Notes under the pieces: model-generated | Told to the model about the DNA's origin: nothing | The model's database searches: none | What the model saw: only the letters and a program-made list of their open reading frames with translations | DNA from: Isochrysis galbana | Taxonomy: Eukaryota; Haptophyta; Isochrysidales; Isochrysidaceae | Assembly: GCA_018136815.1 (NCBI GenBank) | Contig: CM030931.1 | Span: forward strand, 567,511 to 631,510 | Reading direction: 5' to 3' | Length of the DNA: 64,000 bases | Part shown: in pieces, positions 10,686 to 20,589 of the stretch | Numbering within the stretch: the first letter of the stretch is position 1 | Layout of the letters: the number at the start of each line of letters is the position of its first letter | Translations under genes and position numbers: made by a program

Positions 10686-10982
10686 CTAACATAACAATCT
10701 GAGTGAAAACAAAACTATCACATGGCCCTCTTTTGACGGAACGTGACTTTGCAGTGTGCTGTCGGACTGCCAAGCATTCAAGTCGTCGTGCAACTTCCCG
10801 GCTTTGGAGAAGGCGCGTTCCACGCCAGCTAACGAGGCTGGGCGTCCGAGATATTGAAGGGCCATCTTGGCCAAGTTCGGCAGGACATCTGGAGCGCCTG
10901 GGCCCGACGGTCGACGACGATCGCGATAACGCCACCAATCCAGCACGTTGATGTACTCTGAACCAGGCCCATGGTAGCGCAC
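10686..10982 (-). pseudogene. hAT transposase C-terminal dimerisation-domain remnant
   Basis: The minus strand encodes NLAKMALQYLGRPASLAGVE followed by RAFSKAGKLHDDLNA, the typical hAT C-terminal (hATC) pattern in which a short conserved helix precedes ER/RxFSxAG. The frame closes soon after, and the rest of the transposase is not visible on either side, so this is a fragment. R2 repeat sequence borders it on the right (10974 onward) and an AAATATCC array lies on the left. Confidence 0.75.
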
Positions 10983-11140
10983 CTAGGCGCCGAACCCCGG
11001 ATACCAAAGACAAAGGAATGCCGGGGGGAAGGGAAGGAGGTGGTGGGGAGGGAAGAGAAGGGCGGTGTCAGTGGAGATGGGGTAGTACCCTAGGCTAGTA
11101 GGTGTGTAGCCCAGAATCTTCAGATGTTCTTTTAAAGGTT
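10974..11140 (+). repeat. Dispersed repeat R2, copy 1
   Basis: The segment starts gtagcgcacctaggcgccga, runs through caaagacaaaggaa, a G-rich stretch and ggcggtgtc, and ends gaatcttcagat followed by a T-run. The same order is present at 32150-32330. Here it flanks a hAT remnant. At 32 kb it follows an R1 copy. Confidence 0.65.
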
Positions 11141-11297
11141 TTTAAACGATAGTTGAGGGATCTAAGATCTAAGATAAAATTCTAGATTCTAGTCGAATGT
11201 GTCCATCTTTGGAGGGGCAATCAGCGAACGCACGTATATGCCGCGTGCACCCACAGAGAAGCAGAAGTGGGGGGCGCATACAGCGCTAGGGCAAAGC

Positions 11298-12068
11298 CTA
11301 CAACTCGGTCGCGCAAACCTTCTTGCCCTCAACCACCACAAAAATCTCCTCGAGAGGCACCTTGTGCTTGTCGGCAATGAAAGCAGGCAGCGCTTCCAAG
11401 GCGTCGCCCTGAATCTCGATCTGGTCAGCCTGGCCATTTTTGCCCTTCTGAAAAGCAGATCCGCACGCAAATTTCTTGCCAAAGCCTTTGGCTGCTGCGG
11501 CCATATCGATCTCTGGGTAACTCTCGAGCCCCTTCACGATGGTGATATGTTTCCGCTTGTTGCGTGTTGTCAGCTCGATCACCACCATTTTGGACGTCTC
11601 CTTGCCCTTCTTCTTCTTGACTCCACCACCGCCGCCAGCGGCAGCGCCCTCTGCACCCTGCTCAGCGCCATCACCTTCGCTCCCGGCCGCGAAACCATCA
11701 CCAGCGCCAACGGCTGCTGGCTCCGGCACGTCAGCCGCCGTCTTCTTCCCCGACTTTTGCGCACGTTTCGCATGGTCATCGAGCTCGCCTTCTAGGCCAA
11801 GCTTGGTCATAAGTGCGACTAGCTCGTCCGGCGACACCTCGCCCCCGGGCTCCAGCCCCAGATACGCCTTGGCCTCCTCGTCAGGCAGGACCTGCTTCCA
11901 GTTTGCCGCAAACCACTTCTTGCACACTGCGTAGTCGGCACCAAACTCGCAGAACTCGATGGGCATGGTACAGACGGCGCAGTAAGCTGCGCGGCGCACC
12001 CTTGTCTCGGTGGGCATGTTGCTAAGCTCCGCATCGCCCGTGCGTGTCTCCGGCTGCTCGTCAGCCAT
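11298..12068 (-). CDS. DENR: Density-regulated protein homologue (DENR), SUI1 domain
   Basis: This single-exon gene encodes 256 residues from ATG 12068 (MADEQPETRT). The N-terminal cysteine cluster is clear: YCAVCTMPIEFCEFGADYAVC gives CX2CX6CX8C at about 30-49, as in human DENR. A charged, glycine-rich linker (about 110-155) leads to a C-terminal SUI1 fold with VVIELTTRNKRKHITIVKGL, GKKFACGSAFQKG and QIEIQGD. With MCT-1, DENR acts in the cytosol on the small ribosomal subunit in reinitiation and recycling. An upstream in-frame extension to 12392 exists but has unrelated composition and no family match, so I start at 12068. A divergent short exon begins 130 bp away on the other strand. Confidence 0.93.
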   Translation of the reverse strand: MADEQPETRTGDAELSNMPTETRVRRAAYCAVCTMPIEFCEFGADYAVCKKWFAANWKQVLPDEEAKAYLGLEPGGEVSPDELVALMTKLGLEGELDDHAKRAQKSGKKTAADVPEPAAVGAGDGFAAGSEGDGAEQGAEGAAAGGGGGVKKKKGKETSKMVVIELTTRNKRKHITIVKGLESYPEIDMAAAAKGFGKKFACGSAFQKGKNGQADQIEIQGDALEALPAFIADKHKVPLEEIFVVVEGKKVCATEL

Positions 12069-12197
12069 GGCAGAGCGGGAGCCCCCACGGCGCGTCGCTC
12101 GCGGCGTGCGAGGAAAAGCGCACTGCGAGTAGGTGTAGAGTAGTAATAAAGTAGTATAAAAAGGACGCGCATCAACTATCAGTAAACTGATAGGGTC
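12069..12197. promoter_or_regulatory. Shared promoter region between DENR and a divergent exon
   Basis: Only 129 bp separate the DENR ATG (12068, minus) from an ATG at 12198 (plus). The tract holds gtgtagagtagtaataaag and TATAAAAA near 12155, about 40 bp before the plus-strand ATG. The gagta words resemble those upstream of the IF-2-like and deacetylase genes. A bidirectional promoter is inferred from spacing. Confidence 0.4.
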
Positions 12198-12314
12198 ATG
12201 GAGTGCGCGCCGCCTCCCGCCCTCGCTGCCGCGGCCCTCGCCGCGATGGACAAAGCTTTCATGGACACGCCGCTGCCGCCGAAGCGACCACGCCAGGACG
12301 ACCCCCCCAGCCAG
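12198..12314 (+). CDS. Orphan first exon, possible nuclear protein
   Basis: ATG 12198 opens 39 codons ending SQ, followed by a donor-like word (ccag then gtgggc) at 12315. The peptide is Ala/Pro-rich with a basic patch PPKRPR that could be a nuclear localisation signal. No matching downstream exon is evident: the next segments are a dispersed repeat and a hAT element. The AlkB-like gene 2.2 kb downstream on the same strand could in principle be its continuation, with the transposon in the intron, but nothing in the sequence proves this. Confidence 0.35.
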
Positions 12315-12411
12315 GTGGGCACAGGAGCCAGCGGGCCACGCCCGCGCAACACCGAGAACAGAGAGGGGGCGTTGGCTCCTGGGGGGTAACATATAGTAGT
12401 ATTTGATTGGT

Positions 12412-12485
12412 GTTCATCCTCGCGCGCCATGAGTTGGGTGTGTTCGCGGTGCAGCCGCGGGGTGCGTTTCGTTTTCAGGGGTTGG
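12412..12485 (+). repeat. Short dispersed repeat, second copy at 29470-29545
   Basis: The block cgccatgagttgggtgtgtt then cgcggtgcagccgcggggtg occurs here and, with few changes, at 29470-29545 (cgccgtgagttgggtgtgtt). Both copies carry a small hairpin around the gcagccgcgg part. Class unknown. Confidence 0.6.
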
Positions 12486-12646
12486 ACCGGGACACGGCTC
12501 TGAAGCCTTTGCCTCGCGTTGGGGGTGAGGGAGTTGTGGGGGGGGGGGGGGGAAGGAAGCAGCTCGGAGGATCGGAGGAAGGATGGATGGAGAGGATAAT
12601 AATAAAAACAACTGAGCGTTAGTACCACTACTCCCACTAGCCCGGT

Positions 12647-12654
12647 ACTATCAC
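12647..12654 (+). repeat. Target-site duplication, left copy
   Basis: ACTATCAC immediately precedes the left terminal inverted repeat and is repeated exactly at 14244-14251. The unoccupied paralogue has ACTAACAC once (33411-33418, minus). Confidence 0.92.
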
Positions 12655-13065
12655 CCTAGATGGGAAAAACAGTGGAGGGGGCTCCAAAAACAGTAAAAAC
12701 AGTCTGTTTTTGGCCTTTGTACAAAAACAGTGAAAAACAGTCCGAAAAACAGTACCGGGGGGGGGACACCATAAATCAAAAATAAAAGGGGTCCTTCGGC
12801 TATCGCCCCGTCGTCTGTCGCCCTGACGCCAGGGCCCCTTTGTCTGCCCCCCCCCCTCCTCTGAGCTCTGCCCTCTCTCTCTCCCTGCCACCTCCATGTC
12901 CTTGCAGCCCAACCCCGACCCCGACCGCGCCTCTCGCTCCGCGCTCGCTGCGCGCAACACCGCCGTCGTCCCCGCCGTCGACGCCGATGCAAACCCTCCA
13001 CCCCCTACCCCTACGGCAGCGCCGCTGCAACAAGTTTTCGTGCAAGGGGCGATCGGTGACCGGCG

Positions 13066-13975
13066 AGGCTGAGGATGAATGGGATGCGGACATAGGGAGA
13101 AAAGTCAAGGCTATTGTGCTTGATGATGAGGGCTTTTGGAAGCCTCTCACTCTTATTCTCCACGTGGCCATGCCAATTGTGAAGCTCCTTCGTCTAATGG
13201 ACGGCAACAAATTCTGCATGGGCAAAGTCTATGATGGGATGTTCATGATTGGGCAGCGCATTGAATCAATGCAAAGCAAGGTCCCTTGGTTCAAGGATTT
13301 GGCAAAGGTGCATGCTGGTCGATGGGAATACCTACACTCACCCATGCATGCAGCAGGTTACGCCTTGGATCCACAATATATGCAAACAGTTGGCGATTTG
13401 GATGATGCGACCATGGATGGCTTGCAAAAGATCTTTGACCGTCTTTGTTTACGTGATGCCATCTTGGCCTCCCCCAACCCAGAGGAGGCTTGGAAAGAGT
13501 ATACTCTCTCCACCCCTGCGGTGGTGAATCGAGTGGCCCAAGTTGAGAGAGAATTCGCCATGTTCCAAAATGGCAATGGCGCGTTCACTCGACCGTCGGC
13601 AATCGAAAATGCAAAAGCTATGGAACCATCTCAATGGTGGACCATGTACGGTAAGCATGTTCCTATGCTTGCGAGCATCGCACAACAAGTCTTGCTGCAA
13701 CCAACTGCTGCGTCGGCAGCTGAACGCAATTGGTCGGTGTATGGCCAGATTCATTCTCAAGCTCGGTCACGTAGTCACGTATGTCCCATGAAGTGGCGGA
13801 CAAGTTGGTCTTCTCGCATGAATCCATGCATGTGCAAATGCGCATGCAAAGTGCTGCATGGTCTCCGGATGTCGTCAAATGGGATAGCGATGATGACAGT
13901 GACCAAGAAGATGATTGGGTTGGTGACGAGGCTTTAAGTCCCAGTGTGGAAACCGTTCAGAAATTGCTCATTTGA
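13066..13975 (+). pseudogene. hAT transposase, N-truncated and frameshifted
   Basis: The recognisable part begins EDEWDADIGRKVKAIVLDDE and runs through FWKPLTLILHVAMPIVKLLR. The C-terminal dimerisation region contains SQWWTMYGKHVPMLASIAQ and TAASAAERNWSVYGQIHS. Near 13776-13782 the frame breaks: the expected MSHEVADKLVFSHESMHVQ is encoded in the next frame and continues to a stop at 13975. The stretch before 13066 is low-complexity and has no BED zinc finger or catalytic N-terminal part, so the gene is also shortened. The element is probably non-autonomous now. Confidence 0.85.
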
Positions 13976-13995
13976 TAGATGATGCATGATGCATT

Positions 13996-13997
<2 letters not shown>

Positions 13998-14072
<75 letters not shown>
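13998..14072. repeat. (CT)n microsatellite
   Basis: About 75 bp of uninterrupted CT dinucleotides lie inside the right part of the hAT element, just after the transposase stop. Confidence 0.95.
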
Positions 14073-14074
<2 letters not shown>

Positions 14075-14243
14075 CCTTCCCTCCCTCCCGCCGCCACGTG
14101 CTCGTAGCCACGCTCACGCGCGCGGCGTGCCCCGCGGAACCATCCAAAAACGGAGGCAAAAACGGAGGGGGTTTGAAAAACGGCAAAAACGGCCTATTTT
14201 TGGTCCTTGAAGAAAACCGGTAAAAACGTACTTCCCATCTAGG

Positions 14244-14251
14244 ACTATCAC
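14244..14251 (+). repeat. Target-site duplication, right copy
   Basis: ACTATCAC immediately follows the right terminal inverted repeat of the hAT element and is identical to 12647-12654. Confidence 0.92.
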
Positions 14252-14596
14252 GACACCCCTCAGCGCTTGCCCGTACGCCTTGACGTGTGTTGTCATTAGG
14301 ATTAGGCACATATGACATACGCATATGCACATATGCACCCCTATACGAATCTCCCCCCTCGCAAACCCCCCGGCTCCCATTATCTACAATGTACAATGAG
14401 GGAAAACCCATTGAGGCGGACCGCCCGGTGCGTACGTCCATAAATGCGCAAAACTACAAACTACCAAAAACTACCCCCTGTTCCTGTTCCCCGCGTTTAC
14501 TTTACGTAGGCACTACTTTACTACTATTCCTAGTAGTACATACTAGACTCTAGAATTTTATTGTGGGACGGACGGGTCTCGTCGGCGTCCGACGGC

Positions 14597-15442
14597 ATGC
14601 GGCTGCACCAGCTCGCTGACGGACTGCTCCACGTCTCGGGCTTCTTGACGGCCTCCGAGCACACACTCGTCTTCGAGCAAGCTCGGAGACTATCCGACGC
14701 CGTCAGTGTCGCGTCTCGCGACCTCCCACGCAACGTCTCCCCATTACACAACATACAGACGCGTGAGGAGTATGCTTCCGTGCAGCTCAGCTCTGGTGCT
14801 AGCTGTGACCACTTTGAACGGTACGCCGACGGGCATCGCCTTACGTACTTCCGCCAGTGCAAGCCATTTCCAGACCTTGGGCTGCCCGACATACAATTGC
14901 GAGTCGCCTCGCTCCCGGGAATCGACGCAGCGCTCAGACATGACCGCGAAAGGGCAGGCAAGGCGCAGCAGAGTTTAGTTTCGTGGCGGCTCACGCTCAA
15001 TCGATATCCACCCGCGAGAACGTCAACGCTACCAGAGTCACCGCGATCCGGTACATTTTCTAGTGGTAATGCTGGTAGCCTTGATGCGACCCGTCCTGGC
15101 TTTCCATGGCACCGTGACCTCCGTGCAAATGGCGCAGTCAGTGTGATTGTTGGCCTGGGTTCGCCGACGTCACTCGAATTTGGTGACGAGGTTCCTTCAG
15201 ATGGTCACGCTTGCTGCAATAGACGTGACGTGTCCTCCATTGGTAAGTGCTTGCGGAATGGAGAACCCCGCCAGCTTGAGCATGTGAGTCCGGGCTGTGA
15301 GGTGTTGGTGCGCGAGGAGGTACGTCTCGCACCAGGTGACGCCGTTGCTTTGACTGGGCGTGCACGATGGGAGATGCTACATAGAGTGGTGCCGGAGCTC
15401 CACGGGCGGCTTCGCCTGTCGCTAGTTTTCGGCCTCTGGTAA
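14597..15442 (+). CDS. AlkB-like / 2-oxoglutarate-Fe(II) oxygenase
   Basis: This intron-less gene encodes 281 residues from ATG 14597 (MRLHQLADGLLHVSGFL). The iron ligands of the double-stranded beta-helix fold are visible: WHRDLRANGAVSVIVGLG gives HxD at about H172 and D174. LHRVVPELHGRLRLSLVFG gives the distal H262 and the 2-oxoglutarate-binding Arg (R271 or R273). The spacing and the final RLRLSLVF strand fit AlkB-like dioxygenases, which demethylate nucleic acids or proteins. The exact subfamily and substrate cannot be assigned, and a prolyl-hydroxylase-like role is the alternative. The tract 14500-14560 upstream contains repeated tacta and actag words. The hAT element ends about 350 bp upstream. 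Confidence 0.8.
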   Translation: MRLHQLADGLLHVSGFLTASEHTLVFEQARRLSDAVSVASRDLPRNVSPLHNIQTREEYASVQLSSGASCDHFERYADGHRLTYFRQCKPFPDLGLPDIQLRVASLPGIDAALRHDRERAGKAQQSLVSWRLTLNRYPPARTSTLPESPRSGTFSSGNAGSLDATRPGFPWHRDLRANGAVSVIVGLGSPTSLEFGDEVPSDGHACCNRRDVSSIGKCLRNGEPRQLEHVSPGCEVLVREEVRLAPGDAVALTGRARWEMLHRVVPELHGRLRLSLVFGLW

Positions 15443-15642
15443 GGGCTGGCTTCAGGCATGACACGAAATGCCTCTGTCAGCAACACCCACTTCCTCCTAC
15501 ACCTAGCAGCTCCAGCCCAACTCCCAAAGTTGCCGTCCCAACCCTCTATATGGCTTACAATTCGCATAAGCGGATTTTTCCTTCTTAGTGAGTGCACGAG
15601 TAGTGTGTATGTAGTGCATCCTGGTAGCACGTTCTACCGGTG

Positions 15643-15870
15643 TTAGAGGTGAGGGAGTCTGGGTTGAAATTGACAATAATTTGGCGTACGGCCAATGGAG
15701 CGTCGGATATACAACATAGCGCGCATAGTCTGGGGCAGCATTTCTCCCCCCCCCCCCCCCCGCGCAAACCGACGTGGGAACGGAGCGATGGTAACCGACT
15801 TAGCGACCCGCTGGGAGAGGCCGAGGTCATGAACTCATTTGTCCGGCCGGGCATAGGTTGTCGGCCAGCG
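15643..15870 (-). repeat. Diverged inverted copy of the R3 end module
   Basis: The start reads agaggtgagggagtctgggt, the reverse complement of the R3 end seen at 24.8 and 25.0 kb. Further in are a poly-C run, cgacgtgggaacggagcgat and gcgacccgctgggagag, matching the module near 24940-24880 read backwards. Only this module is present. Confidence 0.5.
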
Positions 15871-16598
15871 CAAGCGGGAATTTTGCCACAAGGGCACAAG
15901 GCGCCCACAAGTGCCTTCACAAGTCACAAGTCGTAAGTCGTGGGCTCGTTGTCGCCCGCTGCTCAAGCCGAAGTCCGAGGGCTCGTGCCGACGGAAGATT
16001 CGCATCAGTTTCCACTTGACCAGGCGCGTCGACGAGGGCGACGTATGCGAGGAGCAGCGAGGTCGAGTAGACACGAGGGGCTCCGGCGGCAGAGCGCAAA
16101 ACCCGCCGTGCGGGGCAGCTGGGGGAGTGCTCCATGCATGCGCTCCCTCGTGCGCTTGCGCTGGCTACGCGATGTCGCGGCTTAATGTTCGGTAATCACT
16201 CAACATTTATATTTCGGGTAGAAACAATGTATATTCGTAGCGTGGGGGCCCTTATAATAGACACTACTTCGGGCGGAGCGGTGCGGCCAGCGAGATTTCA
16301 CAAGTCGTACGGATTTTCACCGCACAATTTCGCGAGCTACCCTCGACGTCCCAAAGCCCATAGTGCGGAGTATCGCGACGAGGTGGCCTCACAGATAAGT
16401 CCTGTGGCTGTAAGCGCGATATCCGCAACGCATATACCAACGCAGTACATCTGCACGAGATCCCGAAGAATGTTGTTCCCACAGCGGTGCAACTAGTGGA
16501 GATTGAGGCGAGCTGCGATTGGAGCTGCCTGAAGCGTCAAGCTCAAAAATGGATTTGTTGAAGGATTATGTGGAGGTATGGTGGACTTGGCGATGAAC
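15871..16598. other. Intergenic, nothing recognised
   Basis: There is no coding frame with family resemblance and no repeat shared with elsewhere that I could see. The last 100 bp are the likely 3' flank of the minus-strand deacetylase gene. Confidence 0.35.
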
Positions 16599-17813
16599 CT
16601 ACGCAAGGAGCGCCTCACAAGTCCGAGCAAGTCCACCTGGCATACCGGCATACTCATCGAGGTCGTACCCCCCTTCTAGACCGAGCGCTATCCGTTCTCG
16701 TGGGAACCCGGCCTCAGTCACAATGGCATGAATCGATTCTCCGAAGTCATTAGGATGAAGTGTCATGCCGGCGAGCAAATCGTTGTCCAACGCATCGTAG
16801 CCTGAGATGACAAGGCATGCCAAAAATAATAAAGAGATAGTTGGACATTGAGGCCGCGCCACGCCAAACGAACGATCTCTGTGATTGGAGCGCGCCGCCA
16901 TTAAAGCTATACCTGCACAAATAATGAGCAAGTCAGGCTCCCAATCATCCTCCCCGATTCGACCGAGAAGGAAAGGGATTGCTTTCTCACGGAGGCGTTT
17001 CAGATAAGCAGTACCACCAGATCCTGGCGGTAACGGCAAGTTCAGAATGTTGCCGTGAGTTCCTTTGTCGCCCTGTGGATACATGGAATTGCCTAGCTTG
17101 AGATGTCAGGCTTGTTCCTCCACGGCAGGGTCTCGGCTCACACCCATGGCGACGCACACCTCGTCCAGCCCCGTGCGTGGGTATCCGCCTTGCTCATGCG
17201 TTGAGCAGTATCTGACGCGAGGCTCGTCAGCCATGATGGCAGCAACACCGTTGCCATGGTGCACATCCCAGTCGAGCACAGCCACTCGGCCTTCCGGGTG
17301 TGAAGCCAGATATTCTGCAGCAGCTACCGCAGCAAAGTTGATGAGGCAGAAGCCCATCGGCGTGTCGCGTGTCGCGTGGTGCCCTGGTGGTCGAGCGAGC
17401 GCGAGTGCTGGTCCTGCGCCGCTGGAAGCGAGCGATACAGCCTCGAGCCACGTCTTTGTGCCGTCAATCATTGCTTTCCAGGAGCCTGGTGCGCAGTAGG
17501 TGTCAGCATCGAAGCCACCACCCCCACGAGCAGAAGTCACCTCAATGGCTGCGAGGTGCTCCTCGGAATGCACGCGGCGCATTGCTGAGAGCACGTGCTC
17601 GTCTGACAGTTCTGACTGCGCGCTGGTCCGCCAGTCGAGCTGCCCAGCGAACGAGGCAGCGCGAAGGGCGGCAGCCGCTGCGTCGAGTCTCGCTGGCAGC
17701 TCTGGGTGCGGCATACCGGGTGGAGGCCGGTGCTGCCGCTGCAGGGAGTGCTCGATCACGCTGAGCCGCCGCCCGGCGAGTCCGACTGCACCGAATACCA
17801 GCCAAGGAAGCAT
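16599..17813 (-). CDS. Histone deacetylase family protein (class II-like)
   Basis: The gene has three exons on the minus strand: 17813-17160, 17072-16913 and 16801-16599. Introns are 17073-17159 (GTGTGC...CACAG) and 16802-16912 (GTATAG...CTCAG). The spliced protein has 338 residues. The zinc and catalytic motifs are in place: RPPGHHA (141-147), DWDVHHGNG (181-189, ligands D183 and H185) and GYDA (272-275, ligand D274). THGNILNLPLP and GLEGGYD near the C-terminus are also typical. These enzymes remove acetyl groups from lysines of histones or other proteins; the short single-domain form resembles the bacterial and organellar HDA-like group as much as nuclear class II. The second intron is 111 nt with no stop in frame, so its retention would add 37 residues just before the active-site loop. 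Confidence 0.92.
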
Positions 17814-17867
17814 CCTCGGAGCCGACAGCCGACGCTCGGCGAGGGCGGCGGTCGGGCGGCCGTCAAA

Positions 17868-17960
17868 CTGACTGGTAAACTTCTTTCGTCAGTCTCTTCT
17901 CGAGTACTCTACTCTAGAGTAGAGTAGAGCAGAGTACTCTTCTAGAGTAGAGGAGACTCC
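17868..17960. promoter_or_regulatory. TAGAGTA-rich tract upstream of the histone deacetylase
   Basis: The tract starts with actggtaaac and continues into overlapping gagtactcta and ctagagtaga words, as in the tract at 4195-4275 upstream of the IF-2-like gene. It lies 55-150 bp before the ATG. Confidence 0.4.
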
Positions 17961-19827
17961 ACCTGAGTAGGAGTACTTTACTCATAGACGCCACAGTGGA
18001 TACTTTAGGTGTCTACGTGAGCGGTTGTTCGAGCTTATCATGAAGCATGAGGGTGAATAAAGGTGTAGTCGTACTACTCATATGGCGGTGGGAAGCGGGA
18101 AACGTACTCGTAGTCGTAGCGAGCTTTTATTCTCAATCTGTACTGCGTACTGCTCTGTGAAATGTGAAAAAAAAATGATTACAATATTACAATAGACAAT
18201 AGACAGAGATAAAAGTATTACTACCTCCGTTCCATTACTCAGACGTCAAGGAGGCTTGAAAAACTTTAAATATTCAATATTCTCGCCTCACGCTAGGCAT
18301 TGGGGTTCGCTTTTTGCTTTTTGACGGATCGAGCATGACCACTGGCTTTGATACTTGATACGGAAGGGAAACGATCGGCGGTCGGCGGGAGGCGCGGCGG
18401 AGATGGCCGGGAGTGATGGAATGGCGGGCTGGACCACCTCCTCAGCAGAGGAAGGCGGAAGGACGGGCTTGGGCGAGGGCGAGCGCGACGACGGAGCGGA
18501 CATGGCTGGGCGATTCGGGATGGATAGGCTGGGGCTGAGGGATTGGAGGGGTTTGGTACTGATAGAGTGTTGGTGCGGAACATATTCCACTTCGGACGGG
18601 CACAGATCGCACGTCGCGACGTCGGCGCCGGCGAGAAGAAACATAGACGAGACGACTAATAAAAAATAATTACAACTGGGAATATCGGCGGCTGCACTGA
18701 GCCGCTGGCCGATGCCGCACGCCGACGCAGGTGAAGACGCAGGTGAAGATGTCCCAGCAGGCCCTGCAGAGACCCCGGCAGAGCCCGGGGGCGGGCGGGC
18801 GGGTCATCTGAGCGCCCCGGCTTGCATTAATGGTCATGTCTCGGGCCTAGGCTCCTTCAGACGGCGAAGGGGTAGCGTTGCGCACTCCCGGGGTTGCTGG
18901 AGTGCTGCAGCGGCAAACTGCGAGGATGCTGCTGAGGCCGTAGAGGTCGCCAGTCGAGCGCCCGAAGTCAGTGGTGTCGCAGATTTGGCAACCAATGGTG
19001 AGTCAGGCGCTCTCCGGCTGGGCTCCTTCAGAAGGCGAAGGCTATCCCGTCCACACCTCCTCGTTTGGCCGAGGTGACCCCGAAAAAGGATTGGGCGACG
19101 GACAAGGGCATCATGGGTACCATCTCAACTTGCAATCCCACGCGAGCACGATCAACAGCCACCTTGGCGGGCTACTGGCCGCCCAGCGCGCCCCGTTCAC
19201 CGTGTCTTCACCTGCACCTGCAGTTCCTGCACGCTCACCTTCACCTGCACCTTCACTGAAGAAAAAACTTCGGACCAGCACCTTCCCAGTTGGAAAATTT
19301 TTTATTGACTCCACTCGTCTCGCCGACAACAAGGACGCGCGGGGCGCTGACACCCTCGGTCGGCGCACAGTGCGTCGGCGTCGGCCTTGATGTCGGCGAG
19401 CGTGCGGCAAAGATCGTCGAAATGTTCTGGAAGCAAGTGGGCTGGCGAGGCGGGCGATTGTCGAGGGAACTGCACGAGCTGCGCCGCCTCCGCTACGTCC
19501 TTCGCCGCGACCCGTGACGTGGGCGGCGCCATGGATGGGCCGCGGCGCGTTGGAAAGCTAGGTCGATGGTACGGCGGAGAGCGAGCGTCGGGTCCCACCG
19601 CTGAGAGGCGAGTCCGGGCTAGGTGATGCAGCACCTGTTCAGCTGCCTGACTAAGAGTCAGGCGGCTCGCGAGGGGTTCGACGAGATCGACGGCAGCAAC
19701 GCAGACGGGGCTACGATCCACCGCGAGAGGGCGAGGGGGTGGCACCGACCGCGCCGTCGGTCGGGAGTGACAGGGGTAGGCCCTCCGTCAACCGGCTGAT
19801 AGCTGATAGCGCGCACCAACGGCTGTC
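17961..19827. other. Intergenic region without a firm gene
   Basis: Several open frames exist but none resembles a known family. A word of the type ggctccttcagacggcgaagg occurs near 18848 and again near 19019, about 170 bp apart, a weak internal duplication. A minus-strand frame from ATG 19532 to 19302 (76 residues, acidic helix-like stretch EHFDDLCRTLADIKADADAL) is the most protein-like but unsupported otherwise. Confidence 0.3.
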
Positions 19828-19905
19828 CTCCCCCATGGCAGGGGAGGAGTGGAGAGAGGGGGAGCTCGTGCCCCCCCATGGGCGAACTAAGTATAAACTT
19901 AGTTG
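19828..19905 (+). repeat. Retroelement-like repeat R4, short 3'-end copy
   Basis: The sequence ccatggcaggggaggagtgg is followed by ctcgtgcccccccatggg and ends in the near-palindrome aactaagtataaacttagtt. The same 3' end occurs at 34570, and reversed at 46929 and 58453. Only about 80 bp are present, consistent with 5' truncation. Confidence 0.7.
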
Positions 19906-20159
19906 TGGTTGTACTCGACAACTCGACAAGGGCCTGCGGCCTGCGAGATTCTAAGTTCTAAGCTGATCCTATCGCTTCTCGAAACCTACGGTATCATGCG
20001 ACGGGTCTTACTCAATGACGGTATTCGAATTCGAGTCGTGTTTGTGACGAATCGTGAGCTACACAAGGAGCTTCTCCTCTCGACAATTCCATCCACTACA
20101 GAATTTCAAGTTCGGTGCGAACTGTGCAGAAAGAGCCTCAAGTGCTGGCGGTCGGTGCA

Positions 20160-20197
20160 GTAGCAGCAGCAGCAGGAGGAGGAGTAGGAGTAGGAGG

Positions 20198-20253
<56 letters not shown>

Positions 20254-20390
20254 AGATAGTGAGATAGTAGTGGTGGTGTGGTGGTGGAGGGGCAATAGTA
20301 CTAGTACCACTAGCTAGTAGTAGTACTAGTAGTACTAGTGTAAGTACTATTAGTAGTAGTAGTGTGAGTACTAGTACTAGTGGCATGGGG
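20160..20390. repeat. Trinucleotide and hexanucleotide repeats
   Basis: The segment contains (CAG)n, (GGAGTA)n, then about eight units of CAACAG at about 20204-20250, and further on clustered tagtactag words (20300-20385). The poly-Leu and poly-Ser/Asn frames across it are artefacts. Confidence 0.9.
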
Positions 20391-20589
20391 GTCGCCTTGC
20401 CCACGTTGTAGTACAACATGATTTTCTGTGTTGCAGCTCGCTCTTCAGGCTTCAGGCCGGGGCGCCCGTCGACAACTCGGACAGCGTAGGTCTGCATCCT
20501 TGCCGAGTCTCTTTACTATTACGATGAGAGCGGAGGTCTGCACGCTTGCAGTGGCGCGGCGGGCATCGAAGAAGGCCCACACAATTGCG

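Larger units (their letters stand above)
12655..14243 (+). mobile_element. hAT-superfamily DNA transposon, 1589 bp, with 8-bp target duplication
   Basis: Both ends carry the 12-bp terminal inverted repeat CCTAGATGGGAA. Immediately outside is the 8-bp direct repeat ACTATCAC (12647-12654 and 14244-14251), the target-duplication size of hAT elements. Just inside the ends are motif clusters: AAAAACAG at the left (about six copies) and AAAAACGG at the right (about four). A broken transposase gene lies between. A related sequence without the insertion exists at 33230-33475, confirming the boundaries. A CT microsatellite sits near the right end. Confidence 0.93.

Noticed and set aside
11579-11934. 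Plus-strand frames inside DENR and similar shadow frames in other genes
   Set aside because: They lie antisense to well-supported coding sequence and show no family resemblance.
20059-20317. Poly-Leu, poly-Ser/Asn frames
   Set aside because: They are translations of CAG/CAACAG repeats.
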